Of a stretch of 64,000 nt of DNA, positions 33,126 to 41,726 are shown piece by piece (within the stretch, counting starts at the first letter, position 1; each line of letters starts with the position of its first letter). The DNA lies in contig NZ_JBDIVE010000004.1 of assembly GCF_039631295.1 (NCBI RefSeq), forward strand, positions 1 to 64,000, written 5' to 3'. The stretch comes from Viridibacterium sediminicola (GTDB lineage Bacteria; Pseudomonadota; Gammaproteobacteria; Burkholderiales; Rhodocyclaceae). A program made the position numbers and the translations under genes. Under the pieces are notes generated by a model. The model saw only the letters and a program-made list of their open reading frames with translations, was not told where the DNA came from and did no database searches.

Positions 33126-33773
33126 ATGAGCGCCCATTGCTGTCACCCCGAACCCTCCTCCGCGCCCCCCGCGCACGGGCCTTACCGCCGGGTGCTGTGG
33201 ATCGCCCTGATCATCAACTTCGCGATGTTCGGCATCGAGATCATCTCCGGCGTCAAAGCCGGTTCGGTGTCCCTGCTTGCCGACTCGCTGGACTTCCTTG
33301 GCGACGCCGCCAATTACGGCATCAGCCTGTGGGTGCTCGGCCTCAGCCTTGCCACGCGGGCACGCGCCTCGCTGATCAAGGCTGCCTCGATGGCGGCATT
33401 CGGCCTCTGGGTGCTGGGCAGCACCGTGTGGCACGCCGCCAACGGCGATGTGCCGAGCAGCGAGACCATGGGCATCGTCGGCAGCCTCGCGCTGGCCGCC
33501 AATCTGGGCGTCGCACTGCTGCTCTACGCCTATCGCCAGGGCGACAGCAATATGCGCAGCGTGTGGCTATGCACGCGCAACGACGCGCTCGGCAATGTCG
33601 CCGTGCTGCTCGCCGCGCTGGGCGTGTTCAGCACCGATACGGCCTGGCCCGATCTTGCCGTCGCCGGCGTGATGGCTGCGCTGGCGCTGTCCTCCGCCTG
33701 GCAGGTGCTGCGTCAGGCGCGCGGCGAGCTGGGGCAGTGCGCAGCGCCCGCCCACGCGGGTCACAGGCACTAG
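33126..33773 (+). CDS. Cation diffusion facilitator (metal exporter)
   Basis: The 215-aa protein is a compact CDF with about six hydrophobic segments. The metal sites are LLADSLDFLGDAANYG (D...D in TM2) and CTRNDALGNVAVLLA (N...D in TM5). The N-terminus has HCCHPE and the C-terminus ends GHRH, both possible metal-binding tails. It lacks the usual cytoplasmic C-terminal domain, as in short CDFs. It is divergent from the MerR-type gene and downstream of its operator. It probably exports zinc, cadmium, lead or a related ion. Confidence 0.88.
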   Translation: MSAHCCHPEPSSAPPAHGPYRRVLWIALIINFAMFGIEIISGVKAGSVSLLADSLDFLGDAANYGISLWVLGLSLATRARASLIKAASMAAFGLWVLGSTVWHAANGDVPSSETMGIVGSLALAANLGVALLLYAYRQGDSNMRSVWLCTRNDALGNVAVLLAALGVFSTDTAWPDLAVAGVMAALALSSAWQVLRQARGELGQCAAPAHAGHRH

Positions 33774-33785
33774 GGCACTCAGGCA

Positions 33786-34682
33786 CTAAGGCGCCATGGC
33801 CAAGGCCGCCCGCAGCCCGCTAACCAGGGCATCGAAGGTCACGCGGCAGCGCGGGCTATTGCGCAAGTCAGCGTGCATGGCGACCCAGGTGTCGAGCTGA
33901 ATGTCCAGCGCCTCGGGCAACAGGCGCACGAGTTGCGCATCGCGCCGGGCGACACCAACCTGGCAAATGCCGACGCCGGCCCCGGCGCGGATCAAAGCCA
34001 GCTGGGCCAGATCGCTATCGCAGCGCAGGGCGAAGTTCTCGCGTGCCCAGATCGGGTAGCCGGCACGTGCGGCGCGCAGAAAGGGCGTTTCGACATCGAA
34101 ACCGATCAGATCGTGCTGCGCCAGATCCGCGATCTGCGCCGGCAGGCCGCGCCGCGCCAGGTAATCGCTGCGCGCGTACAAACCCAGATGCACGGCGGCC
34201 ACACGCGTGGCGAGCAGGACATCCTGCTGCGGCGGCAACATGCGCACGGCGATGTCCACCTCGCGCTGCACCAGGTCTTGCACGCGGTTGCTGAGCACCA
34301 GCTCGATCTCCAGCGCGGGATGATCGCGGCGCAGCGCGGCGAGGATGGGTGGTAGCCACTCCGTGCCCACCACTTCACTCGCCGAGATGCGCACGCTGCC
34401 GCTCACCGCCTGGCCAAAGCCGCCCGCCACGCGTTCCACCGAGGCGGCAATGTTGTGCATGGCTTCGACGTGGCCGCGCAGCGCCAGCGCCGCATCGGTC
34501 GGCGTCAGCCCGCTTTGCGAGCGCGTGAACAGCACGACGCCGAGCTGCGCTTCCAGCGCCGCGATCTGCCGCCCGGTGGTCGGCTGGGTCAGGCCCAGGG
34601 CGCGCGCGGCAGCGGACAAAGAGCCCTCCTGCAGCACAGCGAGAAAGCAGCGGTAAAGATCCCAATCGGTGGTGCGAGTCAT
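33786..34682 (-). CDS. LysR-type regulator
   Basis: The 298-aa protein starts MTRTTDWDLYRCFLAVLQEG, with the helix-turn-helix SLSAAARALGLTQPTTGRQI, and has a full effector domain. The ATG at 34682 is preferred over the in-frame start at 34709. It is divergent from the epimerase-like gene and probably regulates it. Confidence 0.9.
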   Translation of the reverse strand: MTRTTDWDLYRCFLAVLQEGSLSAAARALGLTQPTTGRQIAALEAQLGVVLFTRSQSGLTPTDAALALRGHVEAMHNIAASVERVAGGFGQAVSGSVRISASEVVGTEWLPPILAALRRDHPALEIELVLSNRVQDLVQREVDIAVRMLPPQQDVLLATRVAAVHLGLYARSDYLARRGLPAQIADLAQHDLIGFDVETPFLRAARAGYPIWARENFALRCDSDLAQLALIRAGAGVGICQVGVARRDAQLVRLLPEALDIQLDTWVAMHADLRNSPRCRVTFDALVSGLRAALAMAP

Positions 34683-34778
34683 ACATAAATGTATAGCGAC
34701 TCCACGCATTTAGCGAATTTTCGTTTCACCACAGCACGCCCACACTGCAGCCATGACAAGCCAACATGGAGTGCAGCA

Positions 34779-35798
34779 ATGACGAATACAGCAAACACCG
34801 CCCTGGTCCTCGGCGCCTCGGGCGGCATTGGTGGAGAAGTGGCGCGCCAGCTGTGCGAAGCCGGCTGGCAGGTACGCGCACTTCAGCGCAATCTGGGGGC
34901 GCCCAGCCTGCAGCGCGACGGCATGACCTGGTTCGACGGCGACGCCATGCAGCGCGCCGATGTGCTGCGCGCTGCCGAGGGCTGCGCGGTGATCGTGCAT
35001 GCCGTCAATCCTCCTGGCTACCGGCGCTGGGCGCAACTGGTGCTGCCGATGCTCGACAACAGCCTCGCCGCCGCACGCGCCAACGGCGCGACCATCGTGC
35101 TGCCGGGCACCGTGTACAACTACGGGCCGGATGTCTTTCCGCTGATCCACGACGACGCCCCGCAGCGCCCGCTGACGCGCAAAGGCGCCATCCGCGTCGA
35201 ACTCGAACGCCGCCTGCAAGCGGCCGCAGAAGCCGGCGAAGCGCGGGTGATCATCGTCCGCGCCGGCGACTTCTTCGGCCCGCGCGTGCGCAACAGCTGG
35301 TTCTCGCAAGCCATGGTCAAGCCGGGGCGCAGCGTGTCGGCCGTCAATCTGCCGGCCAGCGCCGGCGTCGGCCACCAGTTCGCCTACGTGCCCGATGTCG
35401 CCCGCTGCATGCTGCGCCTGCTCGCCATGCGCGCGCAGCTGCCCGCCTTCGCCCGCTACAACATGGCCGGTCATTGGGATGCCGACGGCCGCACACTCGG
35501 CCGCGCCATACAGCGCGTCGTCGGCCGACACGGCGCGCCAAAGCCCCGTCTGCAAGCCTTCGCCTGGTGGCAGGTGCGGCTCGCCGCCCCCTTCATCGCG
35601 ACGCTGCGCGAGATACTCGAAATGCGCTACCTCTGGCAGCGCGAAGTGCGCCTCGACAACAGCGGCCTGCGCGCCGTGCTCGGCGAAGAACCGCACACGC
35701 CGCTGGACGAAGCCATCGAAGCGAGCCTGATCGGCATCGGCTGCCTGCCCGCGCCAGCACACGACAAACGCGACAAGACCGCAGCGGCCAGCGCCTGA
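34779..35798 (+). CDS. NAD(P)-dependent epimerase/dehydratase (SDR family)
   Basis: The 339-aa protein has an N-terminal Rossmann motif LVLGASGGIGGEVARQL and extended-SDR features: VIVHAVNPPGYRRW, TIVLPGTVYNYGPD (the Y likely belongs to the active site) and RVIIVRAGDFFGPRV. It probably reduces or modifies a small or sugar-like substrate, not identified. The start at 34779 is taken because the Rossmann motif begins there; the frame from 34689 would run into the divergent promoter region. Confidence 0.88.
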   Translation: MTNTANTALVLGASGGIGGEVARQLCEAGWQVRALQRNLGAPSLQRDGMTWFDGDAMQRADVLRAAEGCAVIVHAVNPPGYRRWAQLVLPMLDNSLAAARANGATIVLPGTVYNYGPDVFPLIHDDAPQRPLTRKGAIRVELERRLQAAAEAGEARVIIVRAGDFFGPRVRNSWFSQAMVKPGRSVSAVNLPASAGVGHQFAYVPDVARCMLRLLAMRAQLPAFARYNMAGHWDADGRTLGRAIQRVVGRHGAPKPRLQAFAWWQVRLAAPFIATLREILEMRYLWQREVRLDNSGLRAVLGEEPHTPLDEAIEASLIGIGCLPAPAHDKRDKTAAASA

Positions 35799-35937
35799 GC
35801 GATCAGCCCCCGAAACGCACCAATCCGCCCGCAAGCCGCGCCCCGCAAGGCTTGGCGGGCGGGCGTACGGTGCGCGAATGGCCGTGGCATGTGTATTGCT
35901 GCGAGGAAGTATCGACGCCAACACAGCGACACAGGCC

Positions 35938-36492
35938 ATGAATCAGATCGGGATTTTCTTCGGCACGGAAACCGGCACCACGCGCCTGGTGGCCAAGAAA
36001 CTGCAGCAAAAGCTCGGCGACGCCATCGCCGCCAAGCCGATCAACGTCAACCGCATCACGCCCGCACAACTGCTGCAGTACGACGCCCTGATCCTCGGCA
36101 CACCCAGCTATGGCGTCGGCCAGATTCCCGGCCGTGGCGCCGGCTGCCTGGAAGCCAACTGGGCAGAATTCCTCGAGAGCTTCGGCACCCCCGACCTCAG
36201 CGGCAAACGCATCGCCCTGTTCGGCCTCGGCGCGCAAGAGCGCTACAGCGAGCGCTTCGCCAGCTCCCTGGTGCAACTCCACAAGATATTCAAATCGCTC
36301 GGCGCCGAGATGATCGGCGACTGGAGCACCGAAGGCTACGTCTTCGAACACTCCGCCTCCGTCATCGACGGCCGCTTCGTCGGCCTGGTCATCGACCAGC
36401 GCACCCAAAGCATGCACACCGAAGCCCGCATCGACGCCTGGCTCGCGACCGTCAAACCGCTGCTGCTGGAAAAACTTACCAGCGCAGTTTGA
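35938..36492 (+). CDS. Flavodoxin
   Basis: The 184-aa protein has the FMN phosphate loop IGIFFGTETGTTRLVAKKL at its N-terminus, the isoalloxazine loop LGTPSYGVGQIPGRGAGCLE and GKRIALFGLGAQERYSERFA, as in long-chain flavodoxins. It carries electrons at low potential in place of ferredoxin. The start at 35938 (MNQIGIFFG) fits the family better than the ATG at 35878. A RAYT-derived relic begins 4 nt after the stop. Confidence 0.93.
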   Translation: MNQIGIFFGTETGTTRLVAKKLQQKLGDAIAAKPINVNRITPAQLLQYDALILGTPSYGVGQIPGRGAGCLEANWAEFLESFGTPDLSGKRIALFGLGAQERYSERFASSLVQLHKIFKSLGAEMIGDWSTEGYVFEHSASVIDGRFVGLVIDQRTQSMHTEARIDAWLATVKPLLLEKLTSAV

Positions 36493-36495
36493 CGC

Positions 36496-36680
36496 GGTAG
36501 GGTGCAATAACCAAAGGGCATTGCACCGGTTTTGTAATGGTGGCAACTTGCTCAATACCACTGCGCGCCTGACGCTGCGGCGATACTTTCATCTTCGCGG
36601 TGAATTTGCTGTAACGGCGATCGTTACGATTGCAAAAAATTCGGTGCAATGCGCTAACGCTTATTGCACCCTACGTGCTA
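36496..36680. mobile_element. Decayed RAYT-derived element (internal deletion, relic 1)
   Basis: The element opens with the REP-like core (36501-36527: GGTGCAATAACC, GGGCATTGCACC) and closes with the inverted form (36643-36670). In between, sequence such as CTGCGCGCCTG and CGGTGAATTTGCTG matches the start of the intact transposase gene at 2379 (around 2391 and 2430), with the catalytic part missing. It is a non-autonomous, MITE-like deletion copy. Confidence 0.75.
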
Positions 36681-36759
36681 ATTGGATCGTGCAACGGTGC
36701 GCAATGCGCACCCTACCCCCTGGGATTTTATTTCCGATCAACTCAAACGTTAGCCGCAC

Positions 36760-37296
36760 ATGAAAATCAAGCCATCTCTCACCCCCAGTGACAATGCATA
36801 TATTGGACAAGTGTTAATGGAACTGGCCAAATGCATAAGTGAGGGCCTGTCCAAGTTTTCCGGATGGTTACTAATCGGTTATGCGGCTATTCTCGGTGCG
36901 TTACTCGCAAACCTTGATTCAGCGACAAAATTCCTTGCCCCTGGCACGCTCAGCAGGCTTGCTTTGTTGTTCTCAGTGGTTGTTCTTCTCAATCTTTTAC
37001 AGCGTTACTCGGCTGCGGTGGTCTCCTCTAGCGCCGAGGTCGGGAAAAAGGTGAAAGAACAACCGATTCCCCAAAATATGGATATAGTCTTGTTCTTGAC
37101 GGAACTAGAATACGCCACACTTTGGCCAGCTCGATTGATGGTGCGTCGTTCAAATCGCAAAATTCTGGCAGGTGATCTAGCCGCAGGAGGCAGGCTGCTT
37201 TCGACGTTTGCTCAAATCGAGGCTTGGTTAGTTTTTGCGCAAGTTCTTGTTTCTATCGCAGCAACCTTGGTGCTCGCTTATGGGCTGCGCGGCTAA
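36760..37296 (+). CDS. Hypothetical membrane protein
   Basis: The 178-aa product has three likely membrane segments (WLLIGYAAILGALLANL, LALLFSVVVLLNLLQ, AWLVFAQVLVSIAATLVLAY) and a cytoplasmic or periplasmic basic stretch (LMVRRSNRKILAGDL). No domain is recognised. The coding sequence is AT-richer than its neighbours and lies between two RAYT-derived relics, so it may be a transferred gene. A moderate start at 36760 lies 2 nt after CGC-ACATG without a clear ribosome site. Confidence 0.65.
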   Translation: MKIKPSLTPSDNAYIGQVLMELAKCISEGLSKFSGWLLIGYAAILGALLANLDSATKFLAPGTLSRLALLFSVVVLLNLLQRYSAAVVSSSAEVGKKVKEQPIPQNMDIVLFLTELEYATLWPARLMVRRSNRKILAGDLAAGGRLLSTFAQIEAWLVFAQVLVSIAATLVLAYGLRG

Positions 37297-37407
37297 CATG
37301 GCTGCCTTGCAGGGTGCGCCCCGCGCAGCAGACCCATGCTTGTGCGTTCGCGGTGTAAATCCACCACAACGACTCATTTAATCCTGCAATGGCGCGCAAT
37401 ATGCCCC

Positions 37408-37869
37408 CTAGCGCTTTTCCTCAGGCGCCAGCGCCTCCTGAATTTTCTTCGCATCCACAACCTGCATGTATTCCTGCATTTTCTGTGCGACAGCCGGATC
37501 GTTACTCAATTCACGGCCTGCGATCTGTCCGAGCTGTCCAAAGCTATAGCCCAGCACATCACCACCTTCGCTGCGCAAGGCTTGCTGTGCTTCGGCTTTG
37601 CAGGAAACGGTGAGCAAGCGCTCCATGAGGAGTGCTGCGTCTTGATTGGCGGCCTTGCTCTGTTCTGCGGAGACGGTGATCATGGACTTGAGCACCGGAT
37701 GAACCGAGATGGAGGAGATCAGCCAACGCAGCATTGCGTGCCGATCAGCTTCTGTCGTCGTGCGGACCATACAGCGTGCCAGATCGTCGGCAAAAATACC
37801 GGCTTGGGCGGGCATGGCCAAGGCGCTCAGTAGTGCGCCCAGTACGACGCTCATCTTGCAAATCTTCAT
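37408..37869 (-). CDS. Hypothetical periplasmic protein
   Basis: The 153-aa product has a Sec signal peptide (KMSVVLGALLSALAMPAQAG, cleavage about residue 24) and a mature helical part with two cysteines (DLARCMVRTTTEADRH, LLTVSCKAEAQQAL). No family is recognised. AGGAGACTTACATG-type context on the minus strand gives a good ribosome site. It lies between the two RAYT relics. Confidence 0.7.
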   Translation of the reverse strand: MKICKMSVVLGALLSALAMPAQAGIFADDLARCMVRTTTEADRHAMLRWLISSISVHPVLKSMITVSAEQSKAANQDAALLMERLLTVSCKAEAQQALRSEGGDVLGYSFGQLGQIAGRELSNDPAVAQKMQEYMQVVDAKKIQEALAPEEKR

Positions 37870-38075
37870 GTAAGTCTCCTTTGACTGTCGGAATTCTGCG
37901 TCGCAAGGATTCTATGCCATACGCTCGCGTTCAGCTGCGTACTCTTCGCCCGAGCCTTGAGGCAACTCACAATATTTTCGAGTTACCACTCGGCGCGGTG
38001 CTCGGCCGCTGACCCGCGCGACTCGCCACAGCAACTCGAAAAGCTCAGCGCCCGGTTTGGGGCGCACCGCAGTTC

Positions 38076-38280
38076 CGTAGATTGCAATAGCCAAAGGGCA
38101 TTGCACCGGTTGCGTAATAGCGGCAACCTCGCCCAATGCCCTCTGCGTGCCTGGCGCCGCAGCGGCCCTCCATCTTCGCGGTGAATTTCCTGCGGCGGCA
38201 ATCGTCAAGATTTCGACATCAATTGTGTGCTGGCAAACCTGCCGATATTCGGTGCGACAAGCGTTAGCGCATTGCGCCCA
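38076..38280. mobile_element. Decayed RAYT-derived element (internal deletion, relic 2)
   Basis: The same plan as relic 1: a core-like start (38082-38107: TTGCAATAGCC, GGGCATTGCACC), a transposase 5' remnant (GCGTGCCTGGCGCC, then CGGTGAATTTCCTGC, matching 2391-2440), and a degenerate inverted core at 38251-38279. It is more diverged than relic 1. No gene is seen in the surrounding gap 37870-38335. Confidence 0.7.
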
Positions 38281-38335
38281 ACATGCTGAGCGGCTGATTC
38301 GGAGCGCTCGCTTTCACCGCGATGGCTCAGCTTTG

Positions 38336-38791
38336 TCAGAGCGTCATTGCAATCGGCAAACGCATGCCGACACCGATGCGGTTCCAGGCATTCATGCAGG
38401 CAATCGCCATGGTGATGTCGACGATTTCCTGCACCGCGAACTGCGTTTGCAGCTGTGCGAAAGCGGCGTCCTGAATTTCGTGCTGATTGCGTGTGAGCGC
38501 GTCGGTCCAGGCCAGCGCGGCGCGTTCGCCTGATGAGAACAAGGGAGATTCCTGCCAGACCTGCAAGGTGTTGAGCTTGCGTGCATCTTCAGCTTGCTTG
38601 AGCAAGTCGCGCCAGTGCAGGTCGGTGCAATAGGCGCAACCGTTGAGTTGCGAGACGCGCAGGTAAATGAGGTCGATCAGCGGCTGGGGAATGCTGCTTG
38701 AATTGATGGCCTGGCTGAAGCCGCTCAGGGCTTGCACGGCTTGCGGTGCGAGTTGGCGGAAGGGCAGGCGTGCCTGGGCGGTGTTGCGCAT
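38336..38791 (-). CDS. AhpD/carboxymuconolactone decarboxylase-family protein
   Basis: The 151-aa protein has the AhpD-type redox motif NGCAYCTDLHWRDLLK (CxxC with the following histidine), after IDLIYLRVSQL. Such proteins reduce peroxides or peroxidised partners. The start at 38791 (MRNTAQARLPFRQL) follows from the family; the longer frame to 38902 runs through the promoter. Genes of this family are the usual partners of ECF41 sigma factors, and an exact ECF41 promoter lies at 38851-38877, so it is probably controlled by the sigma factor encoded upstream. Confidence 0.92.
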   Translation of the reverse strand: MRNTAQARLPFRQLAPQAVQALSGFSQAINSSSIPQPLIDLIYLRVSQLNGCAYCTDLHWRDLLKQAEDARKLNTLQVWQESPLFSSGERAALAWTDALTRNQHEIQDAAFAQLQTQFAVQEIVDITMAIACMNAWNRIGVGMRLPIAMTL

Positions 38792-38850
38792 GATGAACCT
38801 CGTGAGTGATTGGGAAATGCGTCGCAGCGTGTGACTGCGTACACTCACAA

Positions 38851-38877
38851 GACGCAGTGAGGGCCATTTTTGTGACA
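38851..38877 (-). promoter_or_regulatory. ECF41-type promoter of the AhpD-like gene
   Basis: On the minus strand TGTCACA (38877-38871) and CGTC (38854-38851) are separated by exactly 16 nt, the published ECF41 promoter pattern. It lies about 60 nt upstream of the start codon. Confidence 0.85.
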
Positions 38878-38898
38878 GCGCGCTGCAGAAAATGTGCG

Positions 38899-39789
38899 TC
38901 AAGACGGCAGCGTCGCATGCTCCGTGGCGATGGCGGCGAGCTTGTCAGGGTTGCGCACGATGTAGCAGGCGTGAATTTGCTCACCATCGGTGATCAGGCT
39001 CAGCACCGCATCGAGCTGGCCATCGACATAGCGCAGCAAGCCCGGCTCGCCATTGATGCTCGCGTGGCGATAACTCATACGATTACCCAGGCGCCGCGCA
39101 AGCACCTCGAAGAAGCGCACGATGCGCTCGGCACCATGCAGCACCTTGAGCACCGACAGCACCTTTCCGCCACCATCCGCAACGAACTGCGCGTCCGCCG
39201 CAAACAGCGCCTGCAGGGCGGCACGCTCGCCGCTGCGCGTCGCAGCGCAGAAGCGTTCAAGCAGGCTTTGATGCGCATCGCGACTCACATGTACGCGCGG
39301 CCGCTCATCGCGCACGCGCGCTTTGGCGCGATGCACGAGCTGGCGACAGGAGGCTTCTTCGCGGTCGAGCATGGCAGCCACTTCGGCATAGTCGAAGTCG
39401 AACACCTCGCGCAGCAGGAAAGCGGCACGTTCGTCAGGCGTGAGGCGTTCAAGCACGGCGAGGAAGGCGATGGACACATCGCTGGCCAGCTCGACCACTT
39501 GTTCAGGCGTTGCGGCGGGCGAGGCGATGTCTAGCAGCGGCTCGGGCAACCACGGGCCGACATAGTGCTCGCGCTCGCTGCGCAGAGTGCGCAGGCGGTC
39601 GATGCACAGGCGCGTGGTGACCGTCACCAGCCAGGCTTCGGCCGATTGCAACGCGGCGGTGTCGGCCGCATGCCAGCGCAACCAGGCGTCCTGCACCAGA
39701 TCTTCGGCGTCGGCACGCGTGCCGAGCATGCGATAGGCAATGGCCAGCAGGCGTGGGCGCTGAGTGTTGAAGTAGTCCTGCATAGGCAT
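38899..39789 (-). CDS. ECF41-group sigma factor with fused SnoaL-like regulatory domain
   Basis: The 296-aa protein has sigma region 2 (RLLAIAYRMLGTRADAEDLV, QDAWLRWHAA) and region 4 (LTPDERAAFLLREVFDFDYA, MLDREEASCRQLVHRAKAR) followed by a ~100-residue SnoaL-like extension. The three ECF41 hallmark motifs are all present: WLPEPL, DGGGK and NPDKL. In this group the C-terminal domain takes the place of an anti-sigma factor. It is followed by its usual AhpD-like partner and has its own ECF41 promoter, so it is autoregulated. Two in-frame starts (39789, 39783) are possible. Confidence 0.94.
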   Translation of the reverse strand: MPMQDYFNTQRPRLLAIAYRMLGTRADAEDLVQDAWLRWHAADTAALQSAEAWLVTVTTRLCIDRLRTLRSEREHYVGPWLPEPLLDIASPAATPEQVVELASDVSIAFLAVLERLTPDERAAFLLREVFDFDYAEVAAMLDREEASCRQLVHRAKARVRDERPRVHVSRDAHQSLLERFCAATRSGERAALQALFAADAQFVADGGGKVLSVLKVLHGAERIVRFFEVLARRLGNRMSYRHASINGEPGLLRYVDGQLDAVLSLITDGEQIHACYIVRNPDKLAAIATEHATLPS

Positions 39790-39821
39790 GTGGATGAATG
39801 TTTACGATTGACCTGAACCCA

Positions 39822-39848
39822 GACGTTCCAGCCTGCGCATTTGTGACA
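39822..39848 (-). promoter_or_regulatory. ECF41-type promoter of the sigma-factor gene
   Basis: On the minus strand TGTCACA (39848-39842) and CGTC (39825-39822) are again separated by exactly 16 nt, about 33 nt upstream of the sigma start, indicating autoregulation. Confidence 0.85.
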
Positions 39849-40020
39849 GCGTGGTCAATCCTCGGGTGGTTGGCATGCATCAATTTGCTGCATTCTGCAG
39901 TCTGGCGCATAAGCTTATCCGGAACCCTTCTTTGCACTTGTCGAGCCAGGGCTCACAATGTGACTAAGTGAAAACCCGTACAGATGAGCGCCGCAAGCCG
40001 CTGGCTGCGTCGCGAACAGA

Positions 40021-41325
40021 ATGAACAAAGTCGAATCCCTGCTGCGCTTCTTGCTGGGCATGCTGATGCTCGGGCTGGCGCCTGCCTGCATGGCGAAGAG
40101 CTATTTCATCGCGCCGGATGGCGACGATGCCGCAGCGGGCAGCGAGGTGGCGCCCTGGCAGTCGATCAGCCGTGCCCAGCAGGCGCTGGAGCCGGGCGAC
40201 AGCCTGCTGATTCGTGGTGGGACTTACCTGATCACCCGTGGTGTGAATACTTGCGCCAGCATGACGGACACCGTCAATGCGATCACCCTGAACCGCAGTG
40301 GCGAGCCGGGCAAGCCGATCCAGTATTGGGCCTATCAGGACGAAGTGCCAGTCTTCGACTTCAGTCGTATGACGGACAACTGCCGCGTCAAAGGCTTCAA
40401 CATCGTTGCCGACTGGATTCATCTCAAAGGCATCGAAGTGACCGGCGCGCCACAGCAGCCGCAAAACCGGCTCAATCATGAATCCTGGGGCATCTGGGTC
40501 AAGGGCAGCCACAACGTGTTCGAGCGCTTGAACCTGCACCACAACATGGGGCCGGGCTTCTTCCTCAAGGACGGCAGCGACAATCTGATCCTCAACAGCG
40601 ACTCGCACCATAACTACGACCCTTACACCTCGAATGGCGCGGGGCAAAGCGCAGATGGCTTCGGTGCACACGTGTCGGCGGGCAAGCCCGGCAATGTGTT
40701 TCGCGGTTGCCGCGCCTGGGCCAATTCGGACGATGGTTTTGATCTGATCAACGCCTATTCAAGTGTGACCATCGAGAACTCATGGGCTTGGCAACAAGGT
40801 TATTTGCCGGGGACGCGGGTGCCGCTGCCGGCGGGAAATGGCAATGGTTTCAAGGCGGGCGGCTATGGCGGCGTGTATGTTGCCAATGCGGTCAAACACA
40901 GCGTGCGTTTTTCGGTGGCTTTCCAGAATAAAGCCGCCGGCTTTTACGCCAACCATCATCCGCTGGCGGTCGATTTTGTAAATAACACGGGTTTCCAGAA
41001 TCATCCGGATTTCAATATGCTGGGTATTGGACCGGCAGGCGAAGCGATCAGTCTTGGCAATCTGCAGAACAATATTGCTTTGGGCCCGACGCCGCTGGCC
41101 AATTCAGATCCTGCAGCTGAGCGGAATAATTCATGGAATTTACCGGTGCGCCTCGACGCCGCCGATTTCCTGAGCCTGTCCACCAGCGCTTGGGACGCGC
41201 CACGCCAGCCCGATGGCAGCCTGCCGCATCTCAAGAGTTTGCGTCCGGCCGCGACGGGGGCATTGGCGAAAGCCAGCCGGGAAGCGGGTGTTGAGCCAAT
41301 GCTGGGTGCGCTCGCGCCTGAATGA
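40021..41325 (+). CDS. Secreted pectate lyase-like beta-helix protein, PL9-like
   Basis: The 434-aa protein has a signal peptide (LLRFLLGMLMLGLAPACMAK) and a right-handed beta-helix typical of family PL9: SYFIAPDGDDAAAGSEVAPW, SLLIRGGTYLITRGV, ERLNLHHNMGPGFFLKDGSD, NSDSHHNYDPYTSNGAGQSA (calcium region with aspartate) and WANSDDGFDLINAYS. It degrades pectate or rhamnogalacturonan-linked material outside the cell. A strong terminator follows at 41356. It starts the pectin locus, upstream of the TonB genes. Confidence 0.88.
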   Translation: MNKVESLLRFLLGMLMLGLAPACMAKSYFIAPDGDDAAAGSEVAPWQSISRAQQALEPGDSLLIRGGTYLITRGVNTCASMTDTVNAITLNRSGEPGKPIQYWAYQDEVPVFDFSRMTDNCRVKGFNIVADWIHLKGIEVTGAPQQPQNRLNHESWGIWVKGSHNVFERLNLHHNMGPGFFLKDGSDNLILNSDSHHNYDPYTSNGAGQSADGFGAHVSAGKPGNVFRGCRAWANSDDGFDLINAYSSVTIENSWAWQQGYLPGTRVPLPAGNGNGFKAGGYGGVYVANAVKHSVRFSVAFQNKAAGFYANHHPLAVDFVNNTGFQNHPDFNMLGIGPAGEAISLGNLQNNIALGPTPLANSDPAAERNNSWNLPVRLDAADFLSLSTSAWDAPRQPDGSLPHLKSLRPAATGALAKASREAGVEPMLGALAPE

Positions 41326-41355
41326 TCACGACTGTCATTGTTGAACATGCCAGGC

Positions 41356-41379
41356 GCCGCGTTATTGCGGCTTTTTTTT
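41356..41379 (+). terminator. Rho-independent terminator after the PL9-like gene
   Basis: A GCCGC/GCGGC stem with a six-base loop (41356-41371) is followed by eight T. Confidence 0.9.
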
Positions 41380-41726
41380 GGCCGCTATTTTTGTGATCAA
41401 GAAATGCTGGCAAGGCCGCATTCATGAACTGATTTCAAAATCAATGCCGCCCAGGCTTATTTACGCACGATTACATGCGGCGGCTTGCATCACGTCAAAC
41501 ACTCAAAACCCAGCTAATAACATTTTAAGATAAAGGTGGAATATTTGAATATTTATAAATACCTGAGGTTTGGTCGAAAATCTTACCAAGCTTGCGAATC
41601 AAAAATTCGCTCCGCATTAAATGGCATCAAGAGAACCACCGCAATGCATTGCATCAGTTCAGCCGCCGAGGCCCACCGCCAAAGCCGCATCATAAATAGT
41701 TCGCTTGCCGATGATTTCAATGCGGC
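41380..41726. other. AT-rich intergenic region before the TonB genes
   Basis: No convincing gene is seen. It contains AT-rich blocks suited to a promoter. A 64-codon frame from 41536 has an unusual amino-acid content and I treat it as chance. The promoter of tonB-exbB-exbD probably lies here. Confidence 0.5.

Noticed and set aside
37912..38208. 98-aa minus-strand frame over relic 2
   Set aside because: It runs across the repeat core and RAYT remnant, so it is not a conserved gene.
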